The notes beneath the pieces were generated by a model that saw only the letters and a list, made by a program, of their open reading frames with translations, had not been told where the DNA came from and did not search any database. The position numbers and the translations under genes are program-made. Below, in pieces: positions 1 to 5,023 of a stretch of 5,965 nt of DNA; within the stretch, counting starts at the first letter, position 1, and each line of letters begins with the position of its first letter. The stretch is from an uncultured Capnocytophaga sp. (GTDB taxonomy: Bacteria; Bacteroidota; Bacteroidia; Flavobacteriales; Flavobacteriaceae), in the NCBI GenBank assembly GCA_915070235.1, contig CAJZFM010000141.1:1-5965 (forward strand), given 5' to 3'.

Positions 1-42
1 AAAGCCCATAAAATCACGGGGATTATACCAATAAGAGAATAG
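1..42 (+). CDS. C-terminal tail of upstream gene, possibly LptC (partial)
   Basis: Frame 1 is open from the window edge to a TAG at 40-42, followed at once by an in-frame TGA at 43-45. It reads KAHKITGIIPIRE. Only 13 residues are visible, so the assignment rests on two weak points. First, flavobacterial LptC proteins (the periplasmic/membrane component of LPS export) tend to end in a short hydrophobic strand of this ITG-type pattern. Second, lptC commonly precedes a CNNM-CBS protein and a PpiD-like isomerase in Flavobacteriia (recalled, not checked). A second frame is also open briefly (2-34, ending TAA) and cannot be excluded. The TAG overlaps the first unit boundary of a 7-bp repeat array. 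The 55-base gap to the next gene shows no promoter or terminator, which suggests co-transcription. Confidence 0.4.
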   Translation, partial: KAHKITGIIPIRE

Positions 43-96
43 TGACTAATGACCAATGACTAATGATTAATATCTATTACCTAAACTCTAATAAAA
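34..96 (+). repeat. Degenerate 7-bp tandem repeat array A
   Basis: Reading in sevens from base 34 gives AGAGAAT, then AGTGACT (41-47), AATGACC, AATGACT and AATGATT (62-68). Increasingly degraded A/T/C-rich units continue to base 96. The clear core is 41-68. The array covers the whole gap between the upstream stop and the start codon at 98. That ATG falls exactly where the ATG of an AATGnnn unit would lie (unit start at 97). The units resemble the heptanucleotide STRR repeats described in heterocystous cyanobacteria in size and style, but no homology is implied. Confidence 0.75.
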
Positions 97-97
97 A

Positions 98-1345
98 ATG
101 TTGGCATCGTTGATATTCATAACCGTACTATTGTTGCTCTCTGCGTATTTCTCAGGGATGGAGATTGCGTATGTATCCTCGAACAAGGTGCAATTGGAAA
201 TAGAGAAGAAAGAGGGAGGGGTGATAGGCAATATCTTGGAGAAACTCACTCGTAAGCCGTCCAAGTTTATCGCTACTATGCTGGTGGGAAACAATATCAC
301 CTTGGTGATCTACGGGATAGAGATGGGGAAATTGGTAGTGGCACAGTTGCCTTCTTATTTTCATAATGTACTGTGGCAGACGGTGATATCTACTTTGGTG
401 ATTGTCATCACAGGGGAGTTCCTGCCGAAGGTATTTTTTCAGATCTATTCCAATACACTACTTAGAGCACTGAGCCCCATTACCTATGTGTTCTATTTGA
501 TCTTTTCACCTATCTCAACCTTTGTTATTTGGCTGTCGGACAATATTCTACACGTGTTTTTCAACACCCAAGGAGATGTAACCAGATTGACCTTCTCCAA
601 GGAAGAGTTGGAGAGCTATATCTCAGAGCAGATAGAGAACATGCCAGAAGACAAGGAGGTAGATAGTGAAGTCCAGATTTTCCAAAATGCTTTAGGTTTT
701 TCACAAGTGAAGGCACGGGATATAATGAAGCCTCGTACGGAGATAGTGGCAATCAATATAGAGGAGTCGGTGGGAGCACTACGAGATCTTTTTGTTAGAA
801 CAAACTATTCAAAAGTGCTTGTCTATCAAGAAAATATAGATGAGATTATAGGCTATGTACATGCCTTTGACCTTTTCAAGAAACCGAAGACCATACGTGA
901 GTTTCTCCGACCTATCACCTTCGTGCCAGAGGCCATTTACATCTCCAAACTCTTGGATACACTTACCAAGAAACACCAGAGTATGGCCATAGTTTTTGAC
1001 GAATATGGAGGTACTTCGGGGCTTATCACCTTGGAAGATATCGTAGAGGAGCTTTTTGGGGAGATAGAAGATGAGCATGATCAGAACTTCAAAAAAGAAT
1101 TGCAGATTTCGGACAAAGAATACGTCTTCTCCGCGCGGTTGGAGGTGGATTATATCAATGAAAAATACAAACTCTCACTTCCAGAGAGTGAAAACTATGA
1201 GACCTTAGGAGGCTTGGTGGTCGCAATTCACGAGTCTATCCCTTGTAGGGACGAAGAGGTCATCATAGAGAACTACCGATTCTTGGTAGAGGAAGTAGCG
1301 GATAATAAAGTGATTACAGTGAGAATCTTTGTTAGTGACAAGTGA
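98..1345 (+). CDS. CNNM-CBS-CorC_HlyC family membrane protein ('hemolysin family', GldE/CorC-like)
   Basis: This 415-residue protein has the standard three-part architecture. The N-terminal CNNM/DUF21 membrane domain has about four hydrophobic segments (roughly residues 2-24, 57-80, 92-113 and 122-150). It carries family motifs FSGMEIAYVS (18-27), VGNN (63-66) and GEFLPK (106-111). A CBS pair lies at about 205-320, starting at ARDIMKPRTE and ending in the diagnostic VFDEYGGTSGLITLED (299-314). A CorC_HlyC domain (about 335-412, with ETLGGLV) closes the protein. Relatives are implicated in Mg2+/Co2+ homeostasis, and the 'hemolysin' label is historical. In flavobacteria one paralogue is the gliding protein GldE. 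The position before a PpiD-like gene rather than next to gldD argues for the non-gliding paralogue, but sequence alone does not settle it. Length is normal. The start at 98 fits because the first hydrophobic helix begins directly after it. The last codons (VSDK, stop) are encoded by a 7-bp repeat. Confidence 0.9.
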   Translation: MLASLIFITVLLLLSAYFSGMEIAYVSSNKVQLEIEKKEGGVIGNILEKLTRKPSKFIATMLVGNNITLVIYGIEMGKLVVAQLPSYFHNVLWQTVISTLVIVITGEFLPKVFFQIYSNTLLRALSPITYVFYLIFSPISTFVIWLSDNILHVFFNTQGDVTRLTFSKEELESYISEQIENMPEDKEVDSEVQIFQNALGFSQVKARDIMKPRTEIVAINIEESVGALRDLFVRTNYSKVLVYQENIDEIIGYVHAFDLFKKPKTIREFLRPITFVPEAIYISKLLDTLTKKHQSMAIVFDEYGGTSGLITLEDIVEELFGEIEDEHDQNFKKELQISDKEYVFSARLEVDYINEKYKLSLPESENYETLGGLVVAIHESIPCRDEEVIIENYRFLVEEVADNKVITVRIFVSDK

Positions 1346-1368
1346 CAAGTGACAAATGACAAGTGGCC
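1334..1368 (+). repeat. 7-bp tandem repeat array B, overlapping the end of the CNNM-CBS gene
   Basis: AGTGACA occurs three times in perfect tandem (1334-1354), followed by AATGACA (1355-1361) and a decayed AGTGGCC (1362-1368). The first unit is inside the coding sequence and the second provides the TGA stop (1343-1345). Because seven is not a multiple of three, three successive units place TGA in all three forward frames, so the array closes every frame. It is the cleanest array in the window. Confidence 0.9.
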
Positions 1369-1404
1369 GATTATAAGTATTTGATAATCATTTTGTTGTG
1401 TAGA

Positions 1405-1413
1405 TGTGGATAA
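1405..1413 (-). other. Perfect DnaA-box-like 9-mer
   Basis: TGTGGATAA on the plus strand is the exact reverse complement of the consensus DnaA box TTATCCACA. An A+T-rich stretch (about 1411-1445) lies beside it. Only one good box is visible, with a poor TGTG-like neighbour at 1398. A single 9-mer can occur by chance, and function as a DnaA site is inference. Confidence 0.3.
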
Positions 1414-1452
1414 ATAAGAAGTATAAAATTTTTAAAATTGGTAAAAAAGTTG

Positions 1453-1460
1453 TAATTTCG
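1453..1460 (+). promoter_or_regulatory. Probable -7 element of the ppiD promoter
   Basis: TAATTTCG followed by C matches the Bacteroidota -7 consensus TAnnTTTG at all fixed positions except one (C for T). It lies in the 197-base gap before the ppiD-like gene. The nearest TTG (1438-1440) is only 12 bases upstream, too close for the usual spacing of about 19, so no convincing -33 element is seen. Initiation would be expected near 1466, giving a leader of about 75 bases made almost entirely of the repeat array at 1472-1541. Confidence 0.5.
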
Positions 1461-1471
1461 CACCCCAAAAT

Positions 1472-1541
1472 AGTGAAAAGTGAATAGTGAAAAGAGAATA
1501 CTAACCGCTAATCATTAACCACTAAAAACTAAAAACTATAA
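1472..1541 (+). repeat. 7-bp tandem repeat array C, forming the ppiD leader
   Basis: Ten consecutive heptamers are in register. The first four are of the AGTGAAA type (AGTGAAA, AGTGAAT, AGTGAAA, AGAGAAT; 1472-1499). The next six are of an ACTAAMN type, including ACTAACC, ATTAACC, two ACTAAAA, and ACTATAA (1500-1541). One A (1542) then precedes the ATG at 1543, the same phase relation to the start codon as in array A. The second half has no G after base 1507, so the leader is likely unstructured, which may help translation where Shine-Dalgarno pairing is not used (inference). Confidence 0.8.
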
Positions 1542-1542
1542 A

Positions 1543-3663
1543 ATGGCTGTTTTAGAAAAAATCAGAAAAAGAACAGTGTTCCTAATCCTTGTGATCGGAT
1601 TAGCGCTTTTTGCCTTTGTTATCTCAGGCATATTTAGTCGTAACACTACCCCAAGTCAGTTGGTGATTGGGAGTGTAAATGGAGATGATATTTCCTATGT
1701 GGATTTCTCTACCCAAGTGGAAAATGCTATGCGCAATATGGGCGGTAGTATAGGTCAAGGATATATCGTGAATGCCTTGTGGCAACAAGCGGTACAGAGC
1801 CGTATCATAGACCAACAGTTTGAGAAACTGGGCATTAGTGTAGGGAAAGACCAAATTGTGAGTATGATAGCCAGAATACCTGACTATGGACAAAACCCTC
1901 AGTTTCAGGACGATAAGGGGAACTTCTCTGAGGCTAAGTTTGCCCAATTCATCTCCGAGCTTAAGACCATGAATCCTACTGTGTATAAGCAATGGCAACA
2001 GGAGGAAAAATCTTATATAGACAATGCTAAGCGTGAGGTATATTTAGGTCTTATCCGTGCAGGCTTAGGTGTTACCTTCAAGGACGGAGAAAAGGAATAC
2101 CACAAGCAGTCCGACCAAGTAAATATAAAATATGTTACGGTACCTTATAGCTCTATCTCTGATAGCCTTGTAAAGGTATCAGATAGTGAGATAGATGCCT
2201 ATATCAAGAGCCATAAGAAACAATTTGAGCAAAAACAAATGCGTAACCTACAGTTTGTCTTAGCTTCCAATGTAGCTTCTCAGGCAGATATTCAAGCCAT
2301 AGAGGCATCTCTTAAAGCCCTTAATGAGCCTAAGGTAGTGTATAATGCCACTACCCAGTCCAATGACACCCTTCCAGGTTTTGCTACTTTGCCAAAGAGT
2401 GAAGTGCCTGATTTTGTGAATGAAAACTCAGATGTGCCTTTTGATAGTCTCTATGTGAATCATGATAGACTTCCAGCAGAATATGCCGATGCACTTTACA
2501 ACTTACAAGTAGGAGAGCTCTATGGCCCTTACAAGGACGGAGATGCTTACAAATACAGCCGTATGCTCTCCAAGAAACCTAATGCAGAGGTGAGAGCCAG
2601 CCATATCCTTATAGCTTACAAGGGTTCTGTATCAGATAATACAGTTACTCGCAGCAAGGAAGAAGCTAAAGCAAAAGCAGAAGAAATCTTAGCTCAAGTG
2701 AAAGCAGGTAGTGATTTTGCCGCTTTGGCACAAGCTAATTCCGATGATAAGTCCAATTCCTTCAGTGGTGGCGATTTGGACTTCTTTACCCCAGGGACTA
2801 TGGTACCAGCCTTTAATGACTATGTGTTCAAGGCAAAGGTAGGTGATATAGGCCTTGTGGAAACGAATTTTGGTTTCCATATCATAAAGGTTACCGACCA
2901 GAAAGAAGGGGTACAGTTGGCCACTATTGTACGCAATATAGAACCTTCAGCAGCTACCAACAATGAAGTATATGCCAAGGTTACTGCTTTCAACGAAGCG
3001 GTGCTAAAGAATCCTAAGGATTTCGCTGCTATTGCTGCTAAGGAAGGTTATAGCGTATTGCCTGCCAATAACTTAGAGGTACTTGCGGAAGATATACCAG
3101 GCTTGGGTAACAATCGCCCAATAGTAAAATGGGCTTTTGAAGAGGATACTAAAGTAGGAGATGTACGTCGTTTTGACCTAAAAGATGGCTATGTAGTAGT
3201 GCAGCTCACCAAGAAAATAGACGAAGGTCTTGCCAAAGCAGCCGATGTGAGACCCATAGTAGAACCTATCCTTATCAAAGAGAAGAAAGTAAAACAAATC
3301 TCTGAGAAGATGAAAGGCTCTTCGCTTGAGCAAATAGCTGAGGCTACAGGCCAGCCTAACAATGTGCAAGTAGGAGAGGGGCTTATGCAAAGCAACCCTA
3401 ACCTATCAGGACAAGGCAGTGAGCCCAATGTAGTGGGTGTAGCCTTTGTCTTGCCAGAGAATAAACTGAGCAAACCTATAGCAGGAAACAACGGAGTGTA
3501 TGTGATAGAGGTAACTCAAAAAACCATTGCTCCAGCTATCAGTAGCTATTCAGCTTATACCAATAACTTACGCACACAGAAGTTGAACCGAGCTTCTCAG
3601 GATCTTTTCTCAGCCTTAGAAAGCACTGCTAAGATCAAAGACGATAGAGCGAAGTTCTACTAA
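1543..3663 (+). CDS. ppiD: PpiD-like periplasmic peptidyl-prolyl isomerase / chaperone (SurA_N + parvulin)
   Basis: This 706-residue protein has a short basic N-terminus and a single membrane anchor at about 12-31, with the rest predicted to be periplasmic. A SurA-N-like chaperone region follows (about 35-170). A canonical parvulin rotamase domain spans about 348-451: VRASHILIAY with His354, SGGDLDFF (408-415), Met420 and Phe424 in the TMVPAF segment, and NFGFHIIKV with His446. The C-terminal third (about 460-706) has no motif I can name, though WAFEED...GDVRRF (530-544) resembles a degenerate second parvulin-like repeat. The fold and single anchor match PpiD, a chaperone for proteins leaving the Sec translocon. 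SurA lacks the anchor. Family key residues are retained, so catalytic activity is plausible, whereas E. coli PpiD itself is reported to lack prolyl isomerase activity. The start is supported by the anchor beginning about 12 residues in. No terminator follows, so transcription may run into the toxin-antitoxin pair. Confidence 0.88.
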   Translation: MAVLEKIRKRTVFLILVIGLALFAFVISGIFSRNTTPSQLVIGSVNGDDISYVDFSTQVENAMRNMGGSIGQGYIVNALWQQAVQSRIIDQQFEKLGISVGKDQIVSMIARIPDYGQNPQFQDDKGNFSEAKFAQFISELKTMNPTVYKQWQQEEKSYIDNAKREVYLGLIRAGLGVTFKDGEKEYHKQSDQVNIKYVTVPYSSISDSLVKVSDSEIDAYIKSHKKQFEQKQMRNLQFVLASNVASQADIQAIEASLKALNEPKVVYNATTQSNDTLPGFATLPKSEVPDFVNENSDVPFDSLYVNHDRLPAEYADALYNLQVGELYGPYKDGDAYKYSRMLSKKPNAEVRASHILIAYKGSVSDNTVTRSKEEAKAKAEEILAQVKAGSDFAALAQANSDDKSNSFSGGDLDFFTPGTMVPAFNDYVFKAKVGDIGLVETNFGFHIIKVTDQKEGVQLATIVRNIEPSAATNNEVYAKVTAFNEAVLKNPKDFAAIAAKEGYSVLPANNLEVLAEDIPGLGNNRPIVKWAFEEDTKVGDVRRFDLKDGYVVVQLTKKIDEGLAKAADVRPIVEPILIKEKKVKQISEKMKGSSLEQIAEATGQPNNVQVGEGLMQSNPNLSGQGSEPNVVGVAFVLPENKLSKPIAGNNGVYVIEVTQKTIAPAISSYSAYTNNLRTQKLNRASQDLFSALESTAKIKDDRAKFY

Positions 3664-3680
3664 GCGAAGTGTGAAAAACG

Positions 3681-3711
3681 TATGAGGTCAAACAAATAAT
3701 TATTACCTTTG
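3681..3711 (+). promoter_or_regulatory. Promoter of the toxin-antitoxin pair
   Basis: TACCTTTG at 3704-3711 is a perfect TAnnTTTG -7 element of the Bacteroidota type, followed by C. A near-consensus -33 element, TATG at 3681-3684, lies 19 bases upstream, the usual spacing. Transcription would begin near 3717-3719, leaving only about 10 untranslated bases before the ATG at 3728. It lies outside ppiD, so the pair can be expressed independently. Confidence 0.7.
3695..3704. promoter_or_regulatory. Candidate operator palindrome of the toxin-antitoxin promoter
   Basis: AATAATTATT is a perfect 10-bp palindrome between the -33 and -7 elements, sharing one base with the -7 element. Type II antitoxins commonly repress their own promoter by binding such a palindrome. 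In A+T-rich DNA a 10-bp palindrome of A and T can arise by chance, so the role is inferred from position only. Confidence 0.35.
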
Positions 3712-3727
3712 CAAAAATATTTGAGTT

Positions 3728-3976
3728 ATGAGTACCACGGTATTACAAGAACCAAGAGTTCTGACAGATATTAAAGGAAATACATTTAGGTTAATTCCTG
3801 AAGAGGAATACAATTATATGATAGATATAGTTGAACTTTATGAAGAGGATGACCTTACAGAGGAAGATTTGAGAAGGATAGCTATCTCAAAAGAGCAAGC
3901 TAAGATGGGTATGACCTCTAAAAGTGAAGATGTATTTAAAAGAATACGAGAAAAATTAGCAGAAAAGTGGAAATAA
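3728..3976 (+). CDS. Putative type II antitoxin
   Basis: This small acidic protein of 82 residues sits directly upstream of, and overlaps, a RelE/ParE-family toxin gene, the usual antitoxin position. Residues 10-31 (RVLTDIKGNTFRLIPEEEYN and on) recall the 'D..G....LP..EY' pattern of Phd/YefM-like or related Bacteroidota antitoxins. The middle (about 35-50) is very acidic. The C-terminal part (about 62-82) is a charged amphipathic helix ending KLAEKWK, a likely toxin-binding tail. I cannot assign it to a named antitoxin family with certainty. The ATG at 3728 is favoured because it lies about 10 bases after the predicted transcription start. By hand count bases 3721-3960 are about 33% G+C, well below the flanking genes. 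Confidence 0.7.
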   Translation: MSTTVLQEPRVLTDIKGNTFRLIPEEEYNYMIDIVELYEEDDLTEEDLRRIAISKEQAKMGMTSKSEDVFKRIREKLAEKWK

Positions 3977-4269
3977 TTTGGACTTGTGAAGCTGAAGAAA
4001 GTTTGACAGAAATAGCCATGTATTGGGCTGAAAGGAATGGTTCTTCAGCCTATTCTGAGAAAATAATTTCTGAAGTTGAAAAATTATTGAAAGATATATC
4101 AAGCAATCCTTTTTATATAGGTAGATATATTCAGAAATTAGATTTGTATACAAGGTCTATTTTAAAAGGCAAGTTCATTATCTATTTCTCAAAAAGCGAT
4201 AATGATACAATAGAAATCCATTATTTTAGGAGTTCAAAACAGCGACCCATTGAGGAGCTGCTCTCATAA
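3967..4269 (+). CDS. RelE/ParE-family type II toxin
   Basis: This 100-residue protein has the normal size and layout of the RelE/ParE superfamily. It has an N-terminal strand (MEIIWT), then EAEESLTEIAMYWAER, the typical opening helix. A second helix follows (about 31-47), and then C-terminal strands ILKGKFIIYF and TIEIHYFRSSKQRP. Relatives are either ribosome-dependent mRNA interferases (RelE) or gyrase poisons (ParE). The sequence resembles the ParE/YoeB-like 'plasmid stabilisation' group but does not decide between the activities. The start is GTG at 3967, overlapping the antitoxin stop by 10 bases. No ATG is available in frame near the N-terminal strand, and the overlap suggests translational coupling that keeps toxin below antitoxin. 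Bases 3961-4260 are about 31% G+C by hand count. The gene is intact and ends just before a terminator. Confidence 0.88.
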   Translation: MEIIWTCEAEESLTEIAMYWAERNGSSAYSEKIISEVEKLLKDISSNPFYIGRYIQKLDLYTRSILKGKFIIYFSKSDNDTIEIHYFRSSKQRPIEELLS

Positions 4270-4274
4270 GTAAC

Positions 4275-4314
4275 AAAGATACGATCCCCCCAAAGGGTCG
4301 TATCTTTCTTTTTT
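4275..4314 (+). terminator. Rho-independent terminator after the toxin gene
   Basis: A 13-bp stem pairs 4275-4287 (AAAGATACGATCC) with 4295-4307 (GGGTCGTATCTTT), with one T-G wobble and a 7-base CCCCAAA loop. A run rich in T follows (4305-4314). It begins six bases after the toxin stop and also serves any transcript reading through from ppiD. It insulates the downstream division cluster from the upstream block. The 5' arm of the hairpin starts with AAAGA, so it could also work weakly in reverse, but no minus-strand gene needs it. Confidence 0.92.
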
Positions 4315-4447
4315 GATAACTTCTGATATACCGAACGCACGTTATTTACTAACTTTCTAAGCCGTAATTTATTGTGTATTAATGAATTAGTTTTTATTAT
4401 TGATATATACCAGCAAATAAGGCTATCTTACACCTGTGTCATGGAGG

Positions 4448-4468
4448 ACTGACTACTGCCTACTGATG
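4448..4468 (+). repeat. Short 7-bp tandem repeat array E upstream of mraZ
   Basis: Three units in register, ACTGACT, ACTGCCT and ACTGATG, belong to the same style of heptamer seen at the other gene junctions. The array lies in the 247-base untranslated region between the terminator and mraZ, about 30 bases upstream of the MraZ operator. The rest of that region (4315-4447) is A+T-rich and shows no gene, promoter or convincing hairpin to me. Confidence 0.55.
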
Positions 4469-4497
4469 ACAACCCTCTGATGTCTGTTAATAAAAAA

Positions 4498-4526
4498 AGT
4501 GGGAGAAAGTGGGAGAAAGTGGGAAA
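4498..4526 (+). promoter_or_regulatory. MraZ operator (three TGGGA repeats, 10-bp spacing)
   Basis: TGGGA occurs at 4500-4504, 4510-4514 and 4520-4524, each in the context AAGTGGGAGA or AAGTGGGAAA, at an exact 10-bp period. This is the known MraZ box: direct TGGGN repeats separated by 5 bases, one per helical turn, bound by the MraZ ring to repress the dcw promoter (described in E. coli). The second repeat lies where the -33 element of the promoter at 4534-4541 should be (19-base spacer), so binding would block RNA polymerase. Confidence 0.9.
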
Positions 4527-4533
4527 AAGTTTG

Positions 4534-4541
4534 TATCTTTG
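4534..4541 (+). promoter_or_regulatory. -7 element of the mraZ (dcw) promoter
   Basis: TATCTTTG matches the Bacteroidota -7 consensus TAnnTTTG perfectly. Nineteen bases upstream, where a TTTG-like -33 box would be, is the second TGGGA repeat of the MraZ operator and no classical TTG. Initiation is expected near 4547-4549, giving a leader of roughly 14 bases to the mraZ ATG at 4562. This position rules out the longer mraZ reading frame that begins at 4499. Confidence 0.75.
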
Positions 4542-4561
4542 ACCCGATTATAAAAAGAGTC

Positions 4562-5023
4562 ATGATACATTCTTCTGTAACATACGAATGCAAGGCGGAC
4601 TCCAAGGGGCGAATTACAGTTCCTTCGGGGCTTAAAGTCGTGCTGGACAAGGAGTTACAGAATGGTTTTGTACTCAAGCCTTCGGTCTTCAATCGCTGTA
4701 TAGAGCTCTATCCGCAGGGGGAATGGCAGGAGATTATGGAGAAGATGCGTGCGAAATTGAATCTTTTTTCCAAGCAACATTTGGACTATTTGCGAAAATT
4801 TACCGCAGGGGTCAAGGAAGTGGAGGTAGATGCAGCAGCGCGATTCCTTATTCCAAAGTCCTTGGTGGAGTATGCCCAGATAGACAAGGAAGTGGTGCTG
4901 GTGCCTCTGATCAATTTTATAGAGATATGGGATAGAGAACTCTTTGAAGCACAGAACAATAGCATAGACGAGGAAGCCTTTATGCAGCTAACCGAAAAAA
5001 TAATGGGCAATGATGGAGTATAG
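4562..5023 (+). CDS. mraZ: Transcriptional regulator MraZ
   Basis: This 153-residue DNA-binding protein heads the division and cell-wall cluster and represses its own promoter. It has two tandem SpoVT/AbrB-like MraZ half-domains, each with the conserved DxxxR motif. The first is TYECKADSKGRITVPSGLK (DSKGR, about residues 14-18). The second is VDAAARFLIPKSLVEYA (DAAAR, about 91-95). Length is normal for the family. The frame is open back to a GTG at 4499, but that start would lie inside the operator and upstream of the predicted transcription start. The ATG at 4562, which gives the family-typical N-terminus MIHSSVTYECK, is therefore chosen. The 3' end overlaps rsmH by 14 bases, indicating translational coupling. 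Confidence 0.95.
   Translation: MIHSSVTYECKADSKGRITVPSGLKVVLDKELQNGFVLKPSVFNRCIELYPQGEWQEIMEKMRAKLNLFSKQHLDYLRKFTAGVKEVEVDAAARFLIPKSLVEYAQIDKEVVLVPLINFIEIWDRELFEAQNNSIDEEAFMQLTEKIMGNDGV

Noticed and set aside
98..1345. A true haemolysin toxin
   Set aside because: The CNNM-CBS-CorC architecture is that of an ion-homeostasis membrane protein. The haemolysin label is inherited from early annotation.
1405..1445. Replication origin
   Set aside because: Only one good DnaA box is present, with no cluster, and dnaA or another typical origin gene is absent from the window.
1334..1541. CRISPR array
   Set aside because: The repeats are 7 bp in direct tandem without spacers, so they are simple tandem repeats.
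1624..1998. 124-codon open frame on the minus strand within ppiD
   Set aside because: It shadows the coding frame of a strongly supported gene and has no start signal or recognisable protein pattern.
4325..4411. Direct repeat GATATACC (4325-4332) and GATATATACC (4402-4411), and a possible AGCC/GGCT inverted repeat nearby
   Set aside because: They are short, imperfect and in A+T-rich DNA, with no flanking gene or target duplication to suggest a mobile element.
4499..4561. N-terminal extension of mraZ from a GTG at 4499
   Set aside because: It would be translated from inside the MraZ operator and upstream of the predicted transcription start. Family N-termini match the ATG at 4562.
4723..4935. 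70-codon plus-strand open frame within mraZ
   Set aside because: It is in an alternative frame of a confident gene and has a low-complexity Gly/Ser-rich composition typical of a shadow frame.
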